A program made the translations under genes and the position numbers. A stretch of DNA of 64,000 nucleotides from Rosa chinensis. Taxonomy: Eukaryota > Streptophyta > Magnoliopsida > Rosales > Rosaceae. Positions 21,101 to 32,626 of the stretch are shown in pieces. The stretch lies in the NCBI RefSeq assembly GCF_002994745.2, contig NC_037089.1:77710347-77774346 (forward strand). The letters run 5' to 3'. Below the pieces are notes generated by a model, which had not been told where the DNA came from, searched no databases, and worked only from the letters and a program-made list of their open reading frames with translations. Within the stretch, counting starts at the first letter, position 1. Each line of letters starts with the position of its first letter.

Positions 21101-23798
21101 CTTAATAATTTCGATCATCACATCTGAGTCACTCCCTTTATTTATAGCCGTAGAAAGAGCATCGCCGAGTATTTTCAAATATGTCTCTTTCATAACCGAC
21201 AGCAACTCTTTTACACCTTCCACGTCCTTCGTCGAGACTGCGTTGCTAAGAGCTGTCAGCCCCGCTGGCAACCTTACTCTTGCTGCCTCTGGATGTTGTC
21301 CTAGAAACTTCTTTACTTCCTCCCAATGCCGGGCCCCCACATTACTGAAGAAAGGTGCATAGGTCTGATAATTCTGATCCCCATCCCTTACTGCAGGTCG
21401 TGCCATGTGTTAATGATTATCAACTTGACTTTTAGTTGAACAGACTATAAATATTTCAAGAAATCATAGTGAGCAGTGAACATAATACCTACAATCACGT
21501 CAGCAACCGAATCACTATCAACAGGCCCGGCCCTCCCCAAGGGCAGGCTTGGCGACGGCCCAGGGCACAAAGAGATTGGGGGCACACAATTTTTATATAT
21601 AAAACTATATATATGTAGTTAATTATGTACAAAAAAAAAAAATATATATATATATAATTGTATATTGAATTATCTATAATTATGTATGTTAGGAGTGGAG
21701 AAGTTGTCTGCCATTTGCTATTTGCTTTGCTATTTGATTAGTTTATAGGGTTATTGGAGGGGAAAAAGTGGTCATTAGCTATTAGTTTATAGGGTTAGTC
21801 CACAATGTGCAGATGAAAGTGGAAAAAGTGACCGACATTTGAGCACGCCTCTATTGAGAATTGGTATCATGAGTATGAAAAGTATTGCTCTTTGCCTCTC
21901 TTCCTCTCTGTCTTGCTCTCTGCCTCTCTCCCAAGCCCCAAGTTCAAACGGGCAAATCTTGAAACCCAGCAAGCGTTTTCTTTAAATTGGTTGCAATGGC
22001 TGCTCAAATCCAGATTTCCATTTTCCAAGTATTGTTCTATGCTCCACTGTTTATTAATTATCATTCAAAGTGATTTCTAACAACCTACTCAAGTACTCAT
22101 TCATCAGTTTTCCATTTTGAATTTTCAATATTAGGTGCAACTCAGCAATTGGAAGGTGGATATGCAAGTCAATCTCGATCAGAAATGAAAAACAAGAAAG
22201 AAAAAAATTGATTCCAAATTTCCAGGTTTTATTGTTCTATCACTTCTATCAGTTCTATCACTTCTATGCTAAAGTGTTTATCATTCAAAGTTTAGTATTT
22301 TGCTTTCTTGTTTGAGTATTGTCTAGCTAGTTTCATTGTTTCAATAATGTTTCCTCGGAAACAACTCTCGGGTTCTCAAAAAAGAAAAAGAAAGAAAAGA
22401 GAAGAAGAAATTATTCAATCTCAACGGGGATCTTTAGATAAATATTTTGTTAAGCCTATATTTCCTGTAAAACGTCATGTTTGCAGAAAAAGACATTTTG
22501 ATGAAATTCCAAATACTGAAAGAGAACAACAATCTGCTCAAGAGTCCTTTAGAACTGATTACTTTTTTATTTTAGTTGATATGGCTCTTTCTCAATTAAA
22601 AAGCAGGTTTGAACAAATGAAAACTTTTGAATCTATTTTTGGCTTCTTATTTGATGCATCAAAGTTAGCTCACTTGGATGATGATGAATTGAAAAGTTAT
22701 TGTTTGAATCTTGAAAATGCTTTGAGAAAGGGTGATGGTTCTGATATTGATGCGAAATATGTTACAAATTTTGCAGGAGATGCTGCCAAATGAGGCATAT
22801 GAAAAAGATAGGCCTTGGACATCCATTCAAATTATGGAGTTTGCTCCTAAAAAAAGATTTAGAGTATGACATTTGAGGCTAGTTGGGCACAAATTTTTTT
22901 TTTCGCCCTGGGCATCAAAAAGCTCAGGACCGGCCCTGACTATCAATTGAGTCGTTGAGGTCATTCGGGTCAACTTCAGAACTCTCCCCTGAATATGCAA
23001 TTGTTGATTCATTCAAACATTACAATTCCAGACGAAAAAAGAAAAGAAATATCTACTAACTACCCAGTAATTTTTTCAAAACAAAAAACCAAAAAAAAAA
23101 ATCAAATAAATTGTTCACTTATCCTGTATCCTACACATTAATTTAATTGCAAAATTTCTTATTACTCATTAAATCTCATGGATTAACTAAGCTCACTACG
23201 TAAGTTGGCAATAATTTTACTTTCAGCTCTAAAAATCTTATGTTACCACTCTAACAACTCATGTGATATCCTCATTCTTAGAAAAAAATACATTTACCTT
23301 AACAAAAAGATTTTTAGTAGAACACAAACTAATTTCTCGTTTGAGTAATATATTAAGTCCTAAAAGTCGTATGTATATTATATATATGTTGTATGTTTAT
23401 ATATTGTAGAACTTTTCCATTACATTAATCAAACATAAGAGATCTACGTCCATACCTGGAAGTTCTGAAATTTCAACAGACTTGAACTCTGTAGCCAATC
23501 TATCCCAAGCATCTTTCGCATTCTTGATGCCCCTGATAGAGGACTCCGCATCCTCCCCGCAAGATATGTGGATAGCATGCAAGGCTTTGGCATTATTTTT
23601 CTGCCAAGCCTTGGATTTAGCTTCTTCGTCTTTGGCGTTATTTTCCAATTCGGCTTCCCCGTTATCTGTGCCTTGGACAACGTCCCACAGACCTTCAGCC
23701 ATCAAGTATGTTTTCACCCGAAAGCTCCAGTGCTCATAGTTGTCATAATTTAGAGCTTTAAGATTAACCATTACACTAGGGACTACAGTGGCTGCCAT
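18168..23798 (-). CDS. Gag/UBN2-ankyrin-PGG membrane protein, exon 2 split by hAT
   Basis: Eight exons join in phase: 23456-23798, 22947-22988 plus 21489-21521 (one exon split by a hAT), 20911-21390, 20053-20199, 19608-19781, 19430-19477, 18912-19351 and 18168-18797. Without the transposon this gives 2337 nt, 778 codons. Exon 1 is a DUF4219/UBN2 gag-like domain (LNYDNYEHWSFRVKTYLMAE, LHAIHISCGEDAE). Exons 3-7 encode degenerate ankyrin repeats; exon 5 has (PT)n and two copies of VHSAKKEEEEK. Exon 8 is a PGG domain with VPGG and four hydrophobic segments, as in ACD6/ITN1-type membrane proteins linked to defence and salt signalling. An ATG at 21406, in frame with exon 3, could start a 644-residue form lacking the gag part. 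Splice sites are canonical; expression is unknown. Confidence 0.78.
20228..20822 (+). mobile_element. TRIM element (miniature LTR retrotransposon)
   Basis: Two 182-bp LTRs (20228-20409 and 20641-20822) start TGTTGGAGAGG and end TTTAACA, and differ at only a few positions. The left LTR is followed at once by TGGTATCAGAGC (20410-20421), complementary to initiator tRNA-Met. A purine run (GTGAGGGGGCG) precedes the right LTR. The internal region is only 231 bp and has no gag or pol. AAATT flanks both sides (20223-20227 and 20823-20827). It lies in an ankyrin gene intron, ~28 bp from the 3' splice site, opposite in strand to the gene. Confidence 0.93.
21522..22938 (+). mobile_element. hAT transposon, internally deleted
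   Basis: ACTATCAA is duplicated on both sides (21514-21521 and 22939-22946), the 8-bp target-site size of hAT elements. The left end is CAGGCCCGGCCCT; the right end read backwards is CAGGGCCGGTCCTGAGC. The element carries a shortened transposase gene, so it is a deletion derivative like Ds elements of Ac. It sits inside the second coding exon of the ankyrin gene, whose reading frame is continuous across the site once the element and one target copy are removed. Its right terminus matches the ends of the 435-bp MITEs at 38.5-39.4 kb. Confidence 0.92.
22347..22793 (+). pseudogene. hAT transposase, N- and C-terminal ends fused by deletion
   Basis: An ORF of about 148 codons inside the hAT element. 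It begins with the basic segment MFPRKQLSGSQKRKRKKREE and GSLDKYFVK, typical of the N-terminus of the ZMYM1-like plant hAT transposases. It then jumps to RTDYFFILVDMALSQLKSRF and LAHLDDDELKSYCLNLENAL, a region from the later part of these proteins. The TTF-type zinc finger and most of the catalytic core are absent. It cannot encode an active transposase but may keep DNA-binding or dimerisation features. Confidence 0.8.
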
Positions 23799-23890
23799 GC
23801 TCTCGGTATATCTGTCAATTAATTAAATATCAAAGAGAGCAAATTAATGCTTCCAAACAAGCAAGAAGAAAATAAGACCAAATAAACACT

Positions 23891-24079
23891 GCAAGTGGCC
23901 TACTGGTTCTTGTCTAGTTGGGTGTGCTCCCCAACCTAGGTTAGAACCCCGAAGCTGTCAAAGTGACTAGACATTGTGCTGCAATGCACAGTTGGAGCAT
24001 TTCACATGCGCCGAAGGGATTTATCTTGGGCCTAGGAAGCCTTTGGGTTCCCCTTGACAAAGTAAAAAAAAAAAAAAAA
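23891..24079 (+). mobile_element. tRNA-derived SINE with poly(A)
   Basis: About 190 bp starting GCAAGTGGCCTACTGGTTC, containing an A-box-like TGGCCTACTGG and a B-box-like GGTTAGAACCC about 40 bp later, and ending in a run of about 18 A. AAACACT flanks both ends (23884-23890 and 24080-24086). It lies 93 bp upstream of the first ankyrin exon. Confidence 0.75.
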
Positions 24080-24289
24080 AAACACTCACAGTCTAATCCA
24101 CTGGATTGGGAGATCTTTCAACAGTTGTAGCTTGTGAGTCAAATTGTGTGCAACACCAATTACAGTGGCCAAAGGTGTGTTTGTTTATGTATAAATAACA
24201 AATCGATCAACCAAACAACCAACTTACTTGTGACTGAAAACAAAGTAAGGTATAGGTTCCTTAATTTATGTGATTGAGAACAATAAAAG

Positions 24290-27212
24290 GTATAAGTGAA
24301 ATATGATTCTTTCTTTATGTCTTTTTCAAAACACGTGGAAATTGTAACGATTAATTTACAGAAATGTGATAAACAAGTGGTTATCATTAGACGCTCCCCG
24401 TCTAAGGATTGAGCTATACCTTATTTTATTTATAGAAACGTGAGTATAGGTGGAATATGAGTATTTCTTTATGTCTTTTCCAAAACACATTGTGGGAACT
24501 GTAATGATTAATTTACAGAAATGTTATCAAGAAGGTGGTCATCATTAGACGCTCCCCATCTAAGAATTGAGCTATACCTGATTTTGTTTATAGAAAGGTG
24601 AGTATAGGTGGAATATGAGTCTTTCTTTATGTCTTTTTCAAAACACGTTACGGGAATTGTAACGATTAATTTGCAGAAATGTGATTAAGAAGTGATCATA
24701 ATTAGATGCTCCCCGTCTAAGGATTGAGTTATACTTTATTTTTTTTTTAGAAAGGTGAGTACAGGTGGAATATGAGTCTTTCTTTATGTCTTTTCCAAAA
24801 CACGTTGTGGGAAGTGTAACTATTAATTTACAGAAATGTGATTAAGATGTGATCATCATTAGACGCTCCCCGTCTGAGGATTGAGCTATACCTTATTATA
24901 TTTATAGAAAGGTGAGTATAGGTGGAATATGAGTATTTCTTTATGTCTTTTCCAAAACACGTTGTGGGAACTGTAACGATTAATTTACAGAAATGTGATC
25001 AAGAAGTGGTCATCATTAGACGCTCCCCATCTAAGGATTGAGCTATCCCTGATTTTGTTTATAGAAAGGTGAGTATAGGTGGAATATGAGTCTTTCTTTA
25101 TGTCTTTTTCAAAACACGTTGTGGGAATTGTAACAATTAATTTACAGAAATGTGATTAAGAAGTGATCATCATTAGATGCTGATGCGCTCTTGGGAAGCG
25201 CATAATTTAACCCTGGAAAATGTCATCGTTAGTATATGGTAAATAGGGATCGTTCTATCCGGGGATTGAGGGTACACTTGTAATTGTGAAACAAATAAAG
25301 AAAAGTATTATTTACAAAAATAAAATAAAGAATATAAATATATACAATTGTATAAACAAATAAAGAATTAAAATAATAAAGTATTATTTACAAAAATAAA
25401 ATAAAGAATAAATATATACAAGTAAACACAAATAAGGGGGGATTAGGATTCTTAAAATTAAAATTAAAATAAATAAAATAAAGAAAACGTAAAAACATAT
25501 ATACAAGGGTGGAACGCAAGGAACAAAGATCAAAATCAATTCCATGTAATCAAATTCGATTCAAACCCTATAATTGTTCTTCCAAGTCATGAGAGAGGAG
25601 TTGATCATGTGAAACATTCGAAAGCAAATGATTTCCCATATTTTACTTTTCAATGCTAATTAACCTAAGCGAAATCACCTAGATTAATCCTATCAAACAT
25701 GCAATCAAGCCCTAGAAAGCTAGTCAATCATGACATGTTCAACGCATTAGACATAGAGAAAGGCTATCAACTCAAGTGTACAACTTAGTTATGGAAAAGT
25801 CCACCTAATTGCAATCCTCTTCAATTAAATTCGATTCTTGTCCAGAACCTTTACTACTTTTGATTCAAGTTACACAAAACGAAAAGTCGATTTCATGTTC
25901 TTAAACCTAGCACCAATTACATGCAAATCCTATAAGTGTCGACCCAAATAAGATAAACATATAAAAGTTTTCTGTAAAGCAAATTTAATCGAACAAACTC
26001 ACATAAGCAACTTAGAATCACAATTATAGAATTCGAAAACTTTATTTAAACATAGAAATTGGGCTTAAACTTTGCCCTAAACGTTATTGTTAACTAGAAA
26101 CAAGTTCATACGAAATCAAACAAGGAAACCAAAAAGGTTACAAGGAAAAGGAACGAATTACACCGTGAGTGGAGATGGAGATGGAGAGCTAGATGGTTGG
26201 ATCTTGAATCTTGGAAGCAAGCCTTCAAGGTGGATGATGGAGGATATGATCTTCACGGCTCCTTCTTCTTCTTCCTCTCCTTGCTTGAAAATGCAGAACT
26301 TTGCAACTAGAGAATGGAGAAGGAAAATGGAAAGGAAATGGAGAGACAAAGAAGATGAGATGGATGAAGGAATTGGTATTTTGAGAGTGAGAGGAGAAGT
26401 GTATTTATAGCCCAAAAAATGATGAATGGAGGGTGGAGATGAACATAAATGAAGAGCTAGATATGTTAGACAAATTTGTAAAAAAATATCTTCCCACTTG
26501 TTTATCACTTGTTCAACTTGAATTGATTTTCCTCCTCAAGATTTTCCACTTGGTTGCAACTTTGATTTTCCTCCTCAAGATTTTCCACTTGCTTGCAACT
26601 TTGATTTTCCTCCTCAAGATTTTCCACTTAGTTGCAACTTTGATTTTCCTCCTCAAGATTTTCCACTTGCTTGGAGGTCCTAAAAATAGAAACTAATAAG
26701 AAAAATAGAAACTTTCCTAAAATGAAAAATGGCAACTTACTAAAAATGATAAATAGAAACTACAAAAATATAAACTTTCTACAAATAGGAACTTTCCCAA
26801 TCAAAGAATGGAAACTTTCCTAAACAGGATTTTAATAAGGAAATAACGTAAGAAATGTAGGGAAATGCAGTTAAAACGTCGCATTAAAATGCTCCTATCA
26901 GATGCTCCCCGTCTAAGGAGTGAGCTGTAGCTTATTTTGTTTTTAGAAAGGTGAGTACAGGTGGAATATGAATCTTTCTTTATGTCTTTTCCAAAACACG
27001 TTGTGGGAATTGTAACCATTAATTTACAAAAATGTGATTAAGAACTGATCATCATTAGACGCTCTCCGTCTAAGGATTGAGCTATACCTTATTTTGTTTA
27101 TAAAAAGGTTAGTATAGGTGGAATATGAGTATTTCTTTTATGCTTTTTACAAAACACGTTGTGGGAGTGAATGAGTAATCGTCATTAGACGCTCCACGTC
27201 AAAGGATTGAGG
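24290..27212. repeat. ~156-bp tandem array
   Basis: About eight units with a period of 156-158 bp, marked by a GCTCCCCGTC motif near 24394, 24551, 24708, 24864, 25021, 26901 and 27058 and a variant near 27189. Most units carry the hairpin TTAGACG-ctccc-CGTCTAA, then GGATTGAGCTATACC, then a conserved FTTTATG-type TTTCTTTATGTCTTTT block. The array is interrupted by a solo LTR at 25181-26900 and ends at the start of PPR copy 2. Confidence 0.9.
25181..26900. mobile_element. Solo LTR (1.72 kb) in the tandem array
   Basis: The element begins TGATGCGCTCTTGGG and ends GCTCCTATCA, the TG...CA ends of an LTR, and GATGC is duplicated on both sides (25176-25180 and 26901-26905). It has no gag, pol, primer-binding site or second LTR, so it is best read as a solo LTR left by recombination of a larger retrotransposon. 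A 38-39-bp unit containing TTTTCCTCCTCAAGATTTTC is repeated four times at about 26524-26672. Open frames inside it are short and have no domain. Confidence 0.85.
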
Positions 27213-28169
27213 TAGCCAGTGAATATACAACAAAGTGATAACATCGCCCTCCAAATGCCAGTCCTCTCTAAATCCAAAGATAATGCTATCTGCTTCCTTA
27301 AGGCGTTTCCGATGCTACAGAGTAGTAGAGCTATTCAATCGCAGTCTGGGTCCCGACCTGTTACCAGTTGACGACCCGAACAACTGGCCATCCTTTTCCA
27401 TTGAAACTACATTCATTAACAACACTCAACTCTCTTCCGAATCACAACAACACACTCAACTCTCTTCCGAATCACAACAACATACACTAGTGACTCAAAT
27501 TCTCTCCACCATTGAAAACGCCCCTACACTACTTCAATCCCTACACAACAAACACATCTTCTAACCCCCAAATCTTTTAACCGCATTTTGATCTCAGCTG
27601 CCCAAAGAAATCATCTTTACCTCCGCACCCTAATCTTCAAACTTGCCATTGCTTCCAAAATTCAACCCTTGAACTCCAATTGCTAATTTGCTATCTCACT
27701 GTGGCCAAAGCCTATGCAAGAGCGGATGATTGTGTTGTGGAGTTGCTCAATTTCACCGAGCAAGTATTGAAACTTGTTGAATTTGAATGTTGGTGTTTGT
27801 ATATTGATTATGCAAACATGTACAAGTTACAGACTATATATTGGAAGACACAAGGCTAAAGACCAACAAGTCCTAACTTTAATTAAGCCATAAAACTAGG
27901 ACATAAAAGTAAGACATTACTCCTTAAAACAAGGAGACAAGGAACACCCCTAAACATGGAAAAGTAAGACATTACTCCTTAAAACAAGGAAACAAGGAAT
28001 ACCCCTAAACATGGAAAAGGGTCACCCGTAGACTCTATAATTTAGTAGCTTCTAATACTCCCCCTCAAGCTGGATCAAGGGAGTTCCTTGAGCCAAGCTT
28101 GGAAAGCAGACGTTCAAACTGAGCAGAAGCAAGAATCTTGGTAAAAATGTCTGCTAGTTGATCACATGA

Positions 28170-29774
28170 TCATGTGTACACTGTTTCAATAAGTTTAGAT
28201 TGAACCTGATCTCGAACAAAGTGACAATTAACTTCAATAAGTTTGGTGCGCTCATGGAAGACTGGATTGGCTGCGATATGCATGGAAGCCTGGTTGTCAC
28301 AATGTAGAGATATAGGCGCAGTGCACACAATGCCTAAGTCACCCAACAATGTCTTTAACCATATGAGTTCACAAGCTGTGGATGCCATTGCACGATACTC
28401 AGCTTCGGCACTAGAAAGAGCAACCACAGTTTGTTTCTTACTTTTCCAAGTAACTAGGTTGCCTCCAATGAAAGTACAGTACCCAGTTGTGGACTTTCGA
28501 TCAATGGCATTTCCTGCCCAGTCAGAGTTTAAGTAGCCCATAAGGTTGAAGTGACCATTGTTCTTCATAACAATTCCTCGATCAACTGTGCCCTTTAAGT
28601 AGCGAAGAATCCTCTTGACAATCTGTAGATAATGAGTGGTAGGGGAGTGCATGAATTGACTGACCAAACTCACAACATAAGTAAGGTATGGTCTTGTAAT
28701 GGTGAGATAAATGAGCTTACCCACAAGGCGTTGATAAACACAAATATCTGAGAGAGGTTCTCCGTCAACATCGATTTTAAGTCTACTACTAAGAGGAGTG
28801 CGTGCATGCTTACTATCCTTCATTCCTGCCTCATCAAGAAGATCAACAACATATTTGCGTTGATTTAAGAACATACCATTTGAGGAGTGATCCATTTCAA
28901 TTCCAAGAAAGTACTTTAACGGTCCAAGATCTTTGATGGCAAAGGCATTGTGCAAGGCTGACTTGAGAGACTTAATCTCATCCATATTGTCTCCAGTGAT
29001 GATTAAGTCATCCATATACACTAGAACAACCAACTTGCCAGCCTTGCCATTTCGAACAAACAAGGAGGAGTCTGCATGACGTCGCTTGAAGCTTGAGGCA
29101 AGAAGGACCGAACTCAGTTTGGAATACCAAGCACGTGGGGATTGTTCCAAACCATACAAGGCCTTGTGAAGTTTGCACACCATTCCAGCTTCACTTTCAC
29201 GTGGATGTCCAGGAGGTAATCTCATATACACATCTTCTTCTAAATCCCCATGCAAAAAGGCATTCTTGACGTCCATTTGGTATAGAGACCAGCCACAATT
29301 CACAGCAACAGATAACAAAACTCGTACTGTGTTCATTTTAGCAACCAGAGCAAAAGTCTCCTTATAATCAATACCAAAGGTTTGAGTGAAGCCATGAGCT
29401 ACTAACCTTGCCTTATGTCGCTCAATTGAACCATCGGAGTTGAACTTGATTTTGTAAATCCATCTTGCCCCTACAATTTTCTGCCCTTTGGGAAGCTTGA
29501 CTATACTCCAGGTTCTATTGTCATCAAGGGCTTTGAGTTCATCATGCATAGCTTTCTTCCAAACTAATGATTGATTTGCTTCTTCAAAGTTCCTTGGTTC
29601 GGTTTCTTTGGAAATCTTGATAAGGAATGCATTGTGAGGAGAGGAGGTACTGGTGGAGTGAGCAATTTGAGCAAGAGGATAACGTGGTGTGTAAGTCTCA
29701 TATTCCTGAAGTCTTGTTGGTTGATGTCTCACCCTTGGTGGGTTTCTTCGAGGTTGAGACGTGTTTGGTGCCAC
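28170..29774 (-). pseudogene. copia reverse transcriptase-RNase H part of pol
   Basis: A long open stretch (534 codons) encoding the C-terminal half of the copia polyprotein. The RT domain spans roughly residues 60-300, with WIYKIKFNSDGSIERHKARL, QMDVKNAFLHGDLEE, LYGLEQSPRAWY and the catalytic VYMDDLIITGD. RNase H follows, with GYLNSDWAGNAIDRKSTTGY, SSAEAEY and HCDNQASMH. A TAA in the same frame near 29790 separates it from integrase, so translation from the upstream start would stop. The domain order integrase-RT-RNase H is diagnostic for Ty1/copia. Confidence 0.9.
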
Positions 29775-29789
29775 CTCTTGTTGATGATG

Positions 29790-31182
29790 TTAAGTGTTGG
29801 AGTCTGCATGTACCTCTTCAGTATCCACAAATTGTTGAACTGGTTGTTGTGAACTAGGAGTGTCTACTGCAACTTTAGCAGGAATTGGTGTGGGAAACAA
29901 CTCACAAATATGCTCCCCCTGAGGTTCATTATCAGATAACTGAAAGAAAAAGTCAGACTCATCAAAACGAACATCCCTTGAAACAAATATTTTTCTGGTC
30001 TTTGAATTGTAACACTTGTAGCCCTTTTGGGTAGATGAGTACCCTAGGAACACACATTTGACAGCTCTGGGATCAAACTTATCCCGATGATTTGATTGAA
30101 CATGTACAAAACACGTATAACCAAATACTCGAAGGTGTGCTATGTCAACTTTTCGACCTTTTAGAACTTCAAATGGAGATTTGAAATTTAACACACTGCT
30201 AGGAAATCTGTTTATAATGTAAGCTGCAGTTTGAATTCCTTGAGACCAGAATTTTTTTGGAACATTTGTTTGAAGCATTATGGCCCTAGCCTTCTCAAGT
30301 AAATCTCTATTTTTGCGTTCTGCAATGCCATTTTGTTGTGGTGTTCCAACACAACTAGTTTGATGAATAATCCCTTGAGCACTGAGATAATCGATCAGTC
30401 ATGCTTTTGGATATGTATTCAGTGCCATTGTCTGACCTTAGAATGCAAATTTTAGAGGAAAAATGATTTGTGACAAGGTTATGAAAATCTTGGAAACACT
30501 TGAAGACTTCACTCTTGAATTTTAAAAGATACACAAAAGTGGTTCGAGTGAAATCATCAATAAAGGTGACATAAAACCTATAGCCATCAAATGATTCTAG
30601 GGATGCTGGTCCCCATACATCAGAATGTACAATCACAAAAGGCTGAGTTGCTCTAGATTGAGAGATTTGAAAAGGCAATCTAGTAAACTTTGACATATGA
30701 CATGTCTCACATTCATGGGAGACTTTACAAAAACTAGGGAACAACATTGACAAAACATGAAAGGATGGATGAGCTAGGCGTTTATGCCACAATTTTTGCT
30801 GTGTTGCAGATTTGGACTCTGTTAGAAAACACATTGAAAAACTTGATGAAGTTGATATGTGGTACAAGTCATTTAGAAAGAACCCTTCACCAATCTTCTT
30901 CTTGGACACTCGATCCTGAAACACAACATTATAAGGAGAGAAAATAGCTAGACAATCCAACAAGTTTGTTAACCTTCCTACAGACAGAAGTTGGAATGGA
31001 AATGAGGGTACAAATAATGCAAATGACTCAACACTATCTGAAAAAAGCTTTAATTTTCCTTTTCCTAAGGTGGGAACACTGTTACCATTTGCAATTGAGA
31101 CATGTGAAGATTTTGACAAGGTTTCAAAATCATGTAATATGGAAGAATTGTTTGTCATGTGATCTGAGGCACCTGAATCCAC
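29790..31182 (-). pseudogene. copia protease-integrase part of pol, frameshifted
   Basis: At the upstream end (31182) is the aspartic protease motif DSGASDHM. It is followed by the GAG-pre-integrase HHCC-type segment (LWHKRLAHPS ... CETCHMSK), then the integrase core with the first aspartate in VHSDVWGPAS and the second in RSDNGTEY. A 4-base duplication near 30395 shifts the frame. The third catalytic region and the integrase C-terminus (VKCVFLGYSSTQKGYK) lie in another frame at 29790-30278. As it stands no complete integrase can be made. Confidence 0.88.
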
Positions 31183-31493
31183 TATCCAAAAATCATGATT
31201 CTTACTGACATCTAAAGCATTGGAAATGGCACAAATAATACCTGGTATCTCCGATCTGAAGAAGCCATATTTGATTTTGCCAGAAAACCAGCAAACTTTC
31301 CAAGCATAGCAGTTGTGCTTCCATTTTCATTGCTCTCTAAACTGCCTTGCTTCTTTTGAAGATACGTAGCAAACTCATTTATGAGAGTTATTGGATTGGA
31401 CGTGAAGTTCATCATATCTTCAGAAGTGTTGCTGAAGTTTGCCTTTGAATTAGAGATGTAAGAGCTTCTCTGAATGCTGCCTCTTTGATTCTT

Positions 31494-32381
31494 CTATTCC
31501 TCATTGAACTTATGTTTCAGTTCTGGATGCAATATCCAACATCTCTCTCTTGTGTGGCCTATACTAGTTCGTCCAATGCGTTCACAATGTGTGCACTTCA
31601 GATTTGGCCTCTTGCCCTTATATGTTATGTCGCTTGTAACACTTTTGTTTGCAGCAAATGCTCTAGCTTCTGACCCTCCAGCACTGGTGTCTACATTCAT
31701 CACCTGTTTACGCACTTCTTCACATTGAATGGAGTTGCATACTATTGTGAACGAAGGAAGCTCAGGGCTCATCAAAAGATGACTTTTGAGATCTTCATAT
31801 TCAGATCCCAGACTTGCAAGCAGTTGGAACACTTTATCTTCTTCAGCTCTTTTCAGCAATATGGTGGCATCAGTGGTGTGAGGCCTATACATATCAAGTT
31901 CATTCCACTTGGCTTTTAAGTTGCCAAGATGTTGAACAAATGAGAGATTACCTTGTTGAATCCTTGCAAGATCTGCAAGATCCTTTTTGAGTTGGAACAC
32001 TCTTGCTGCATTGTTTAGGTTGCCATACATGTCTTTGACAGCAACCCAAAGATGTCGAGATGACTCTGAATAGCTGAAGATTTCAGCAAGTTTTGGCTCC
32101 ATTGAATTAAGAAGCCATGACATAACCAGTTGGTCTTTGGATAACCAACTTTCGTATTCAGATGATGAGGCATCTGGGATGTTATTTTTGTCGTTGATGA
32201 AACTGAGCTTTGATCTTCCACCAAGAGCTAGAGTGATGACTCTTGACCAAGGAAGGTAGTTGAACTCATTTAGAAGCACTGAGCACAGACGCTGATTTGG
32301 ATTCCCATCTGGGCTTTCTGTCTTTGCAACGAGAGAACATTCCCCTTCTGTCATCTTAATGAGAATGATAAAGGAACACAA
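31494..32381 (-). pseudogene. copia gag
   Basis: About 285 codons from the likely start at 32352. The gag domain is of the retrotran_gag type (LLNEFNYLPWSRVITLALGG, LVMSWLLNSMEPKLAEIF, LWVAVKDMYGNLNNAARVFQ), and a zinc-knuckle region follows near the end. The knuckle reads CTHCERIGRTSIGHTRERCW: the second cysteine and the histidine are nine residues apart instead of the usual four, so metal binding may be lost. Frame changes separate gag from protease. Confidence 0.85.
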
Positions 32382-32626
32382 GAGTCTGGAAAGAACAATA
32401 CAAATGCAGGTCCTATGAGGATTTCTGCTCTGATACCATGTTGAATTTGAATGTTGGTGTTTGTATATTGATTATGCAAACATGTACAAGTTACAGACTA
32501 TATATTGGAAGACACAAGGCTAAAGACCAACAAGTTTCCACAAGACACTCCTAACTTTAAGCCATAAACTAGGACATAAAAGTAAGACATTACTCCTTAA
32601 AACAAGGAGACAAGGAACACCCCTAA

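Noticed and set aside
25181..26900. Small genes at 26087-26696
   Set aside because: They lie within a solo LTR and one is made of a 38-39-bp tandem repeat.
24290..27212. CRISPR-like array
   Set aside because: Units are ~156-bp tandem repeats without unique spacers, in a plant genome.
28243..29857. Plus-strand frames opposite the copia RT region
   Set aside because: They are antisense shadows of the RT-RNase H coding strand.
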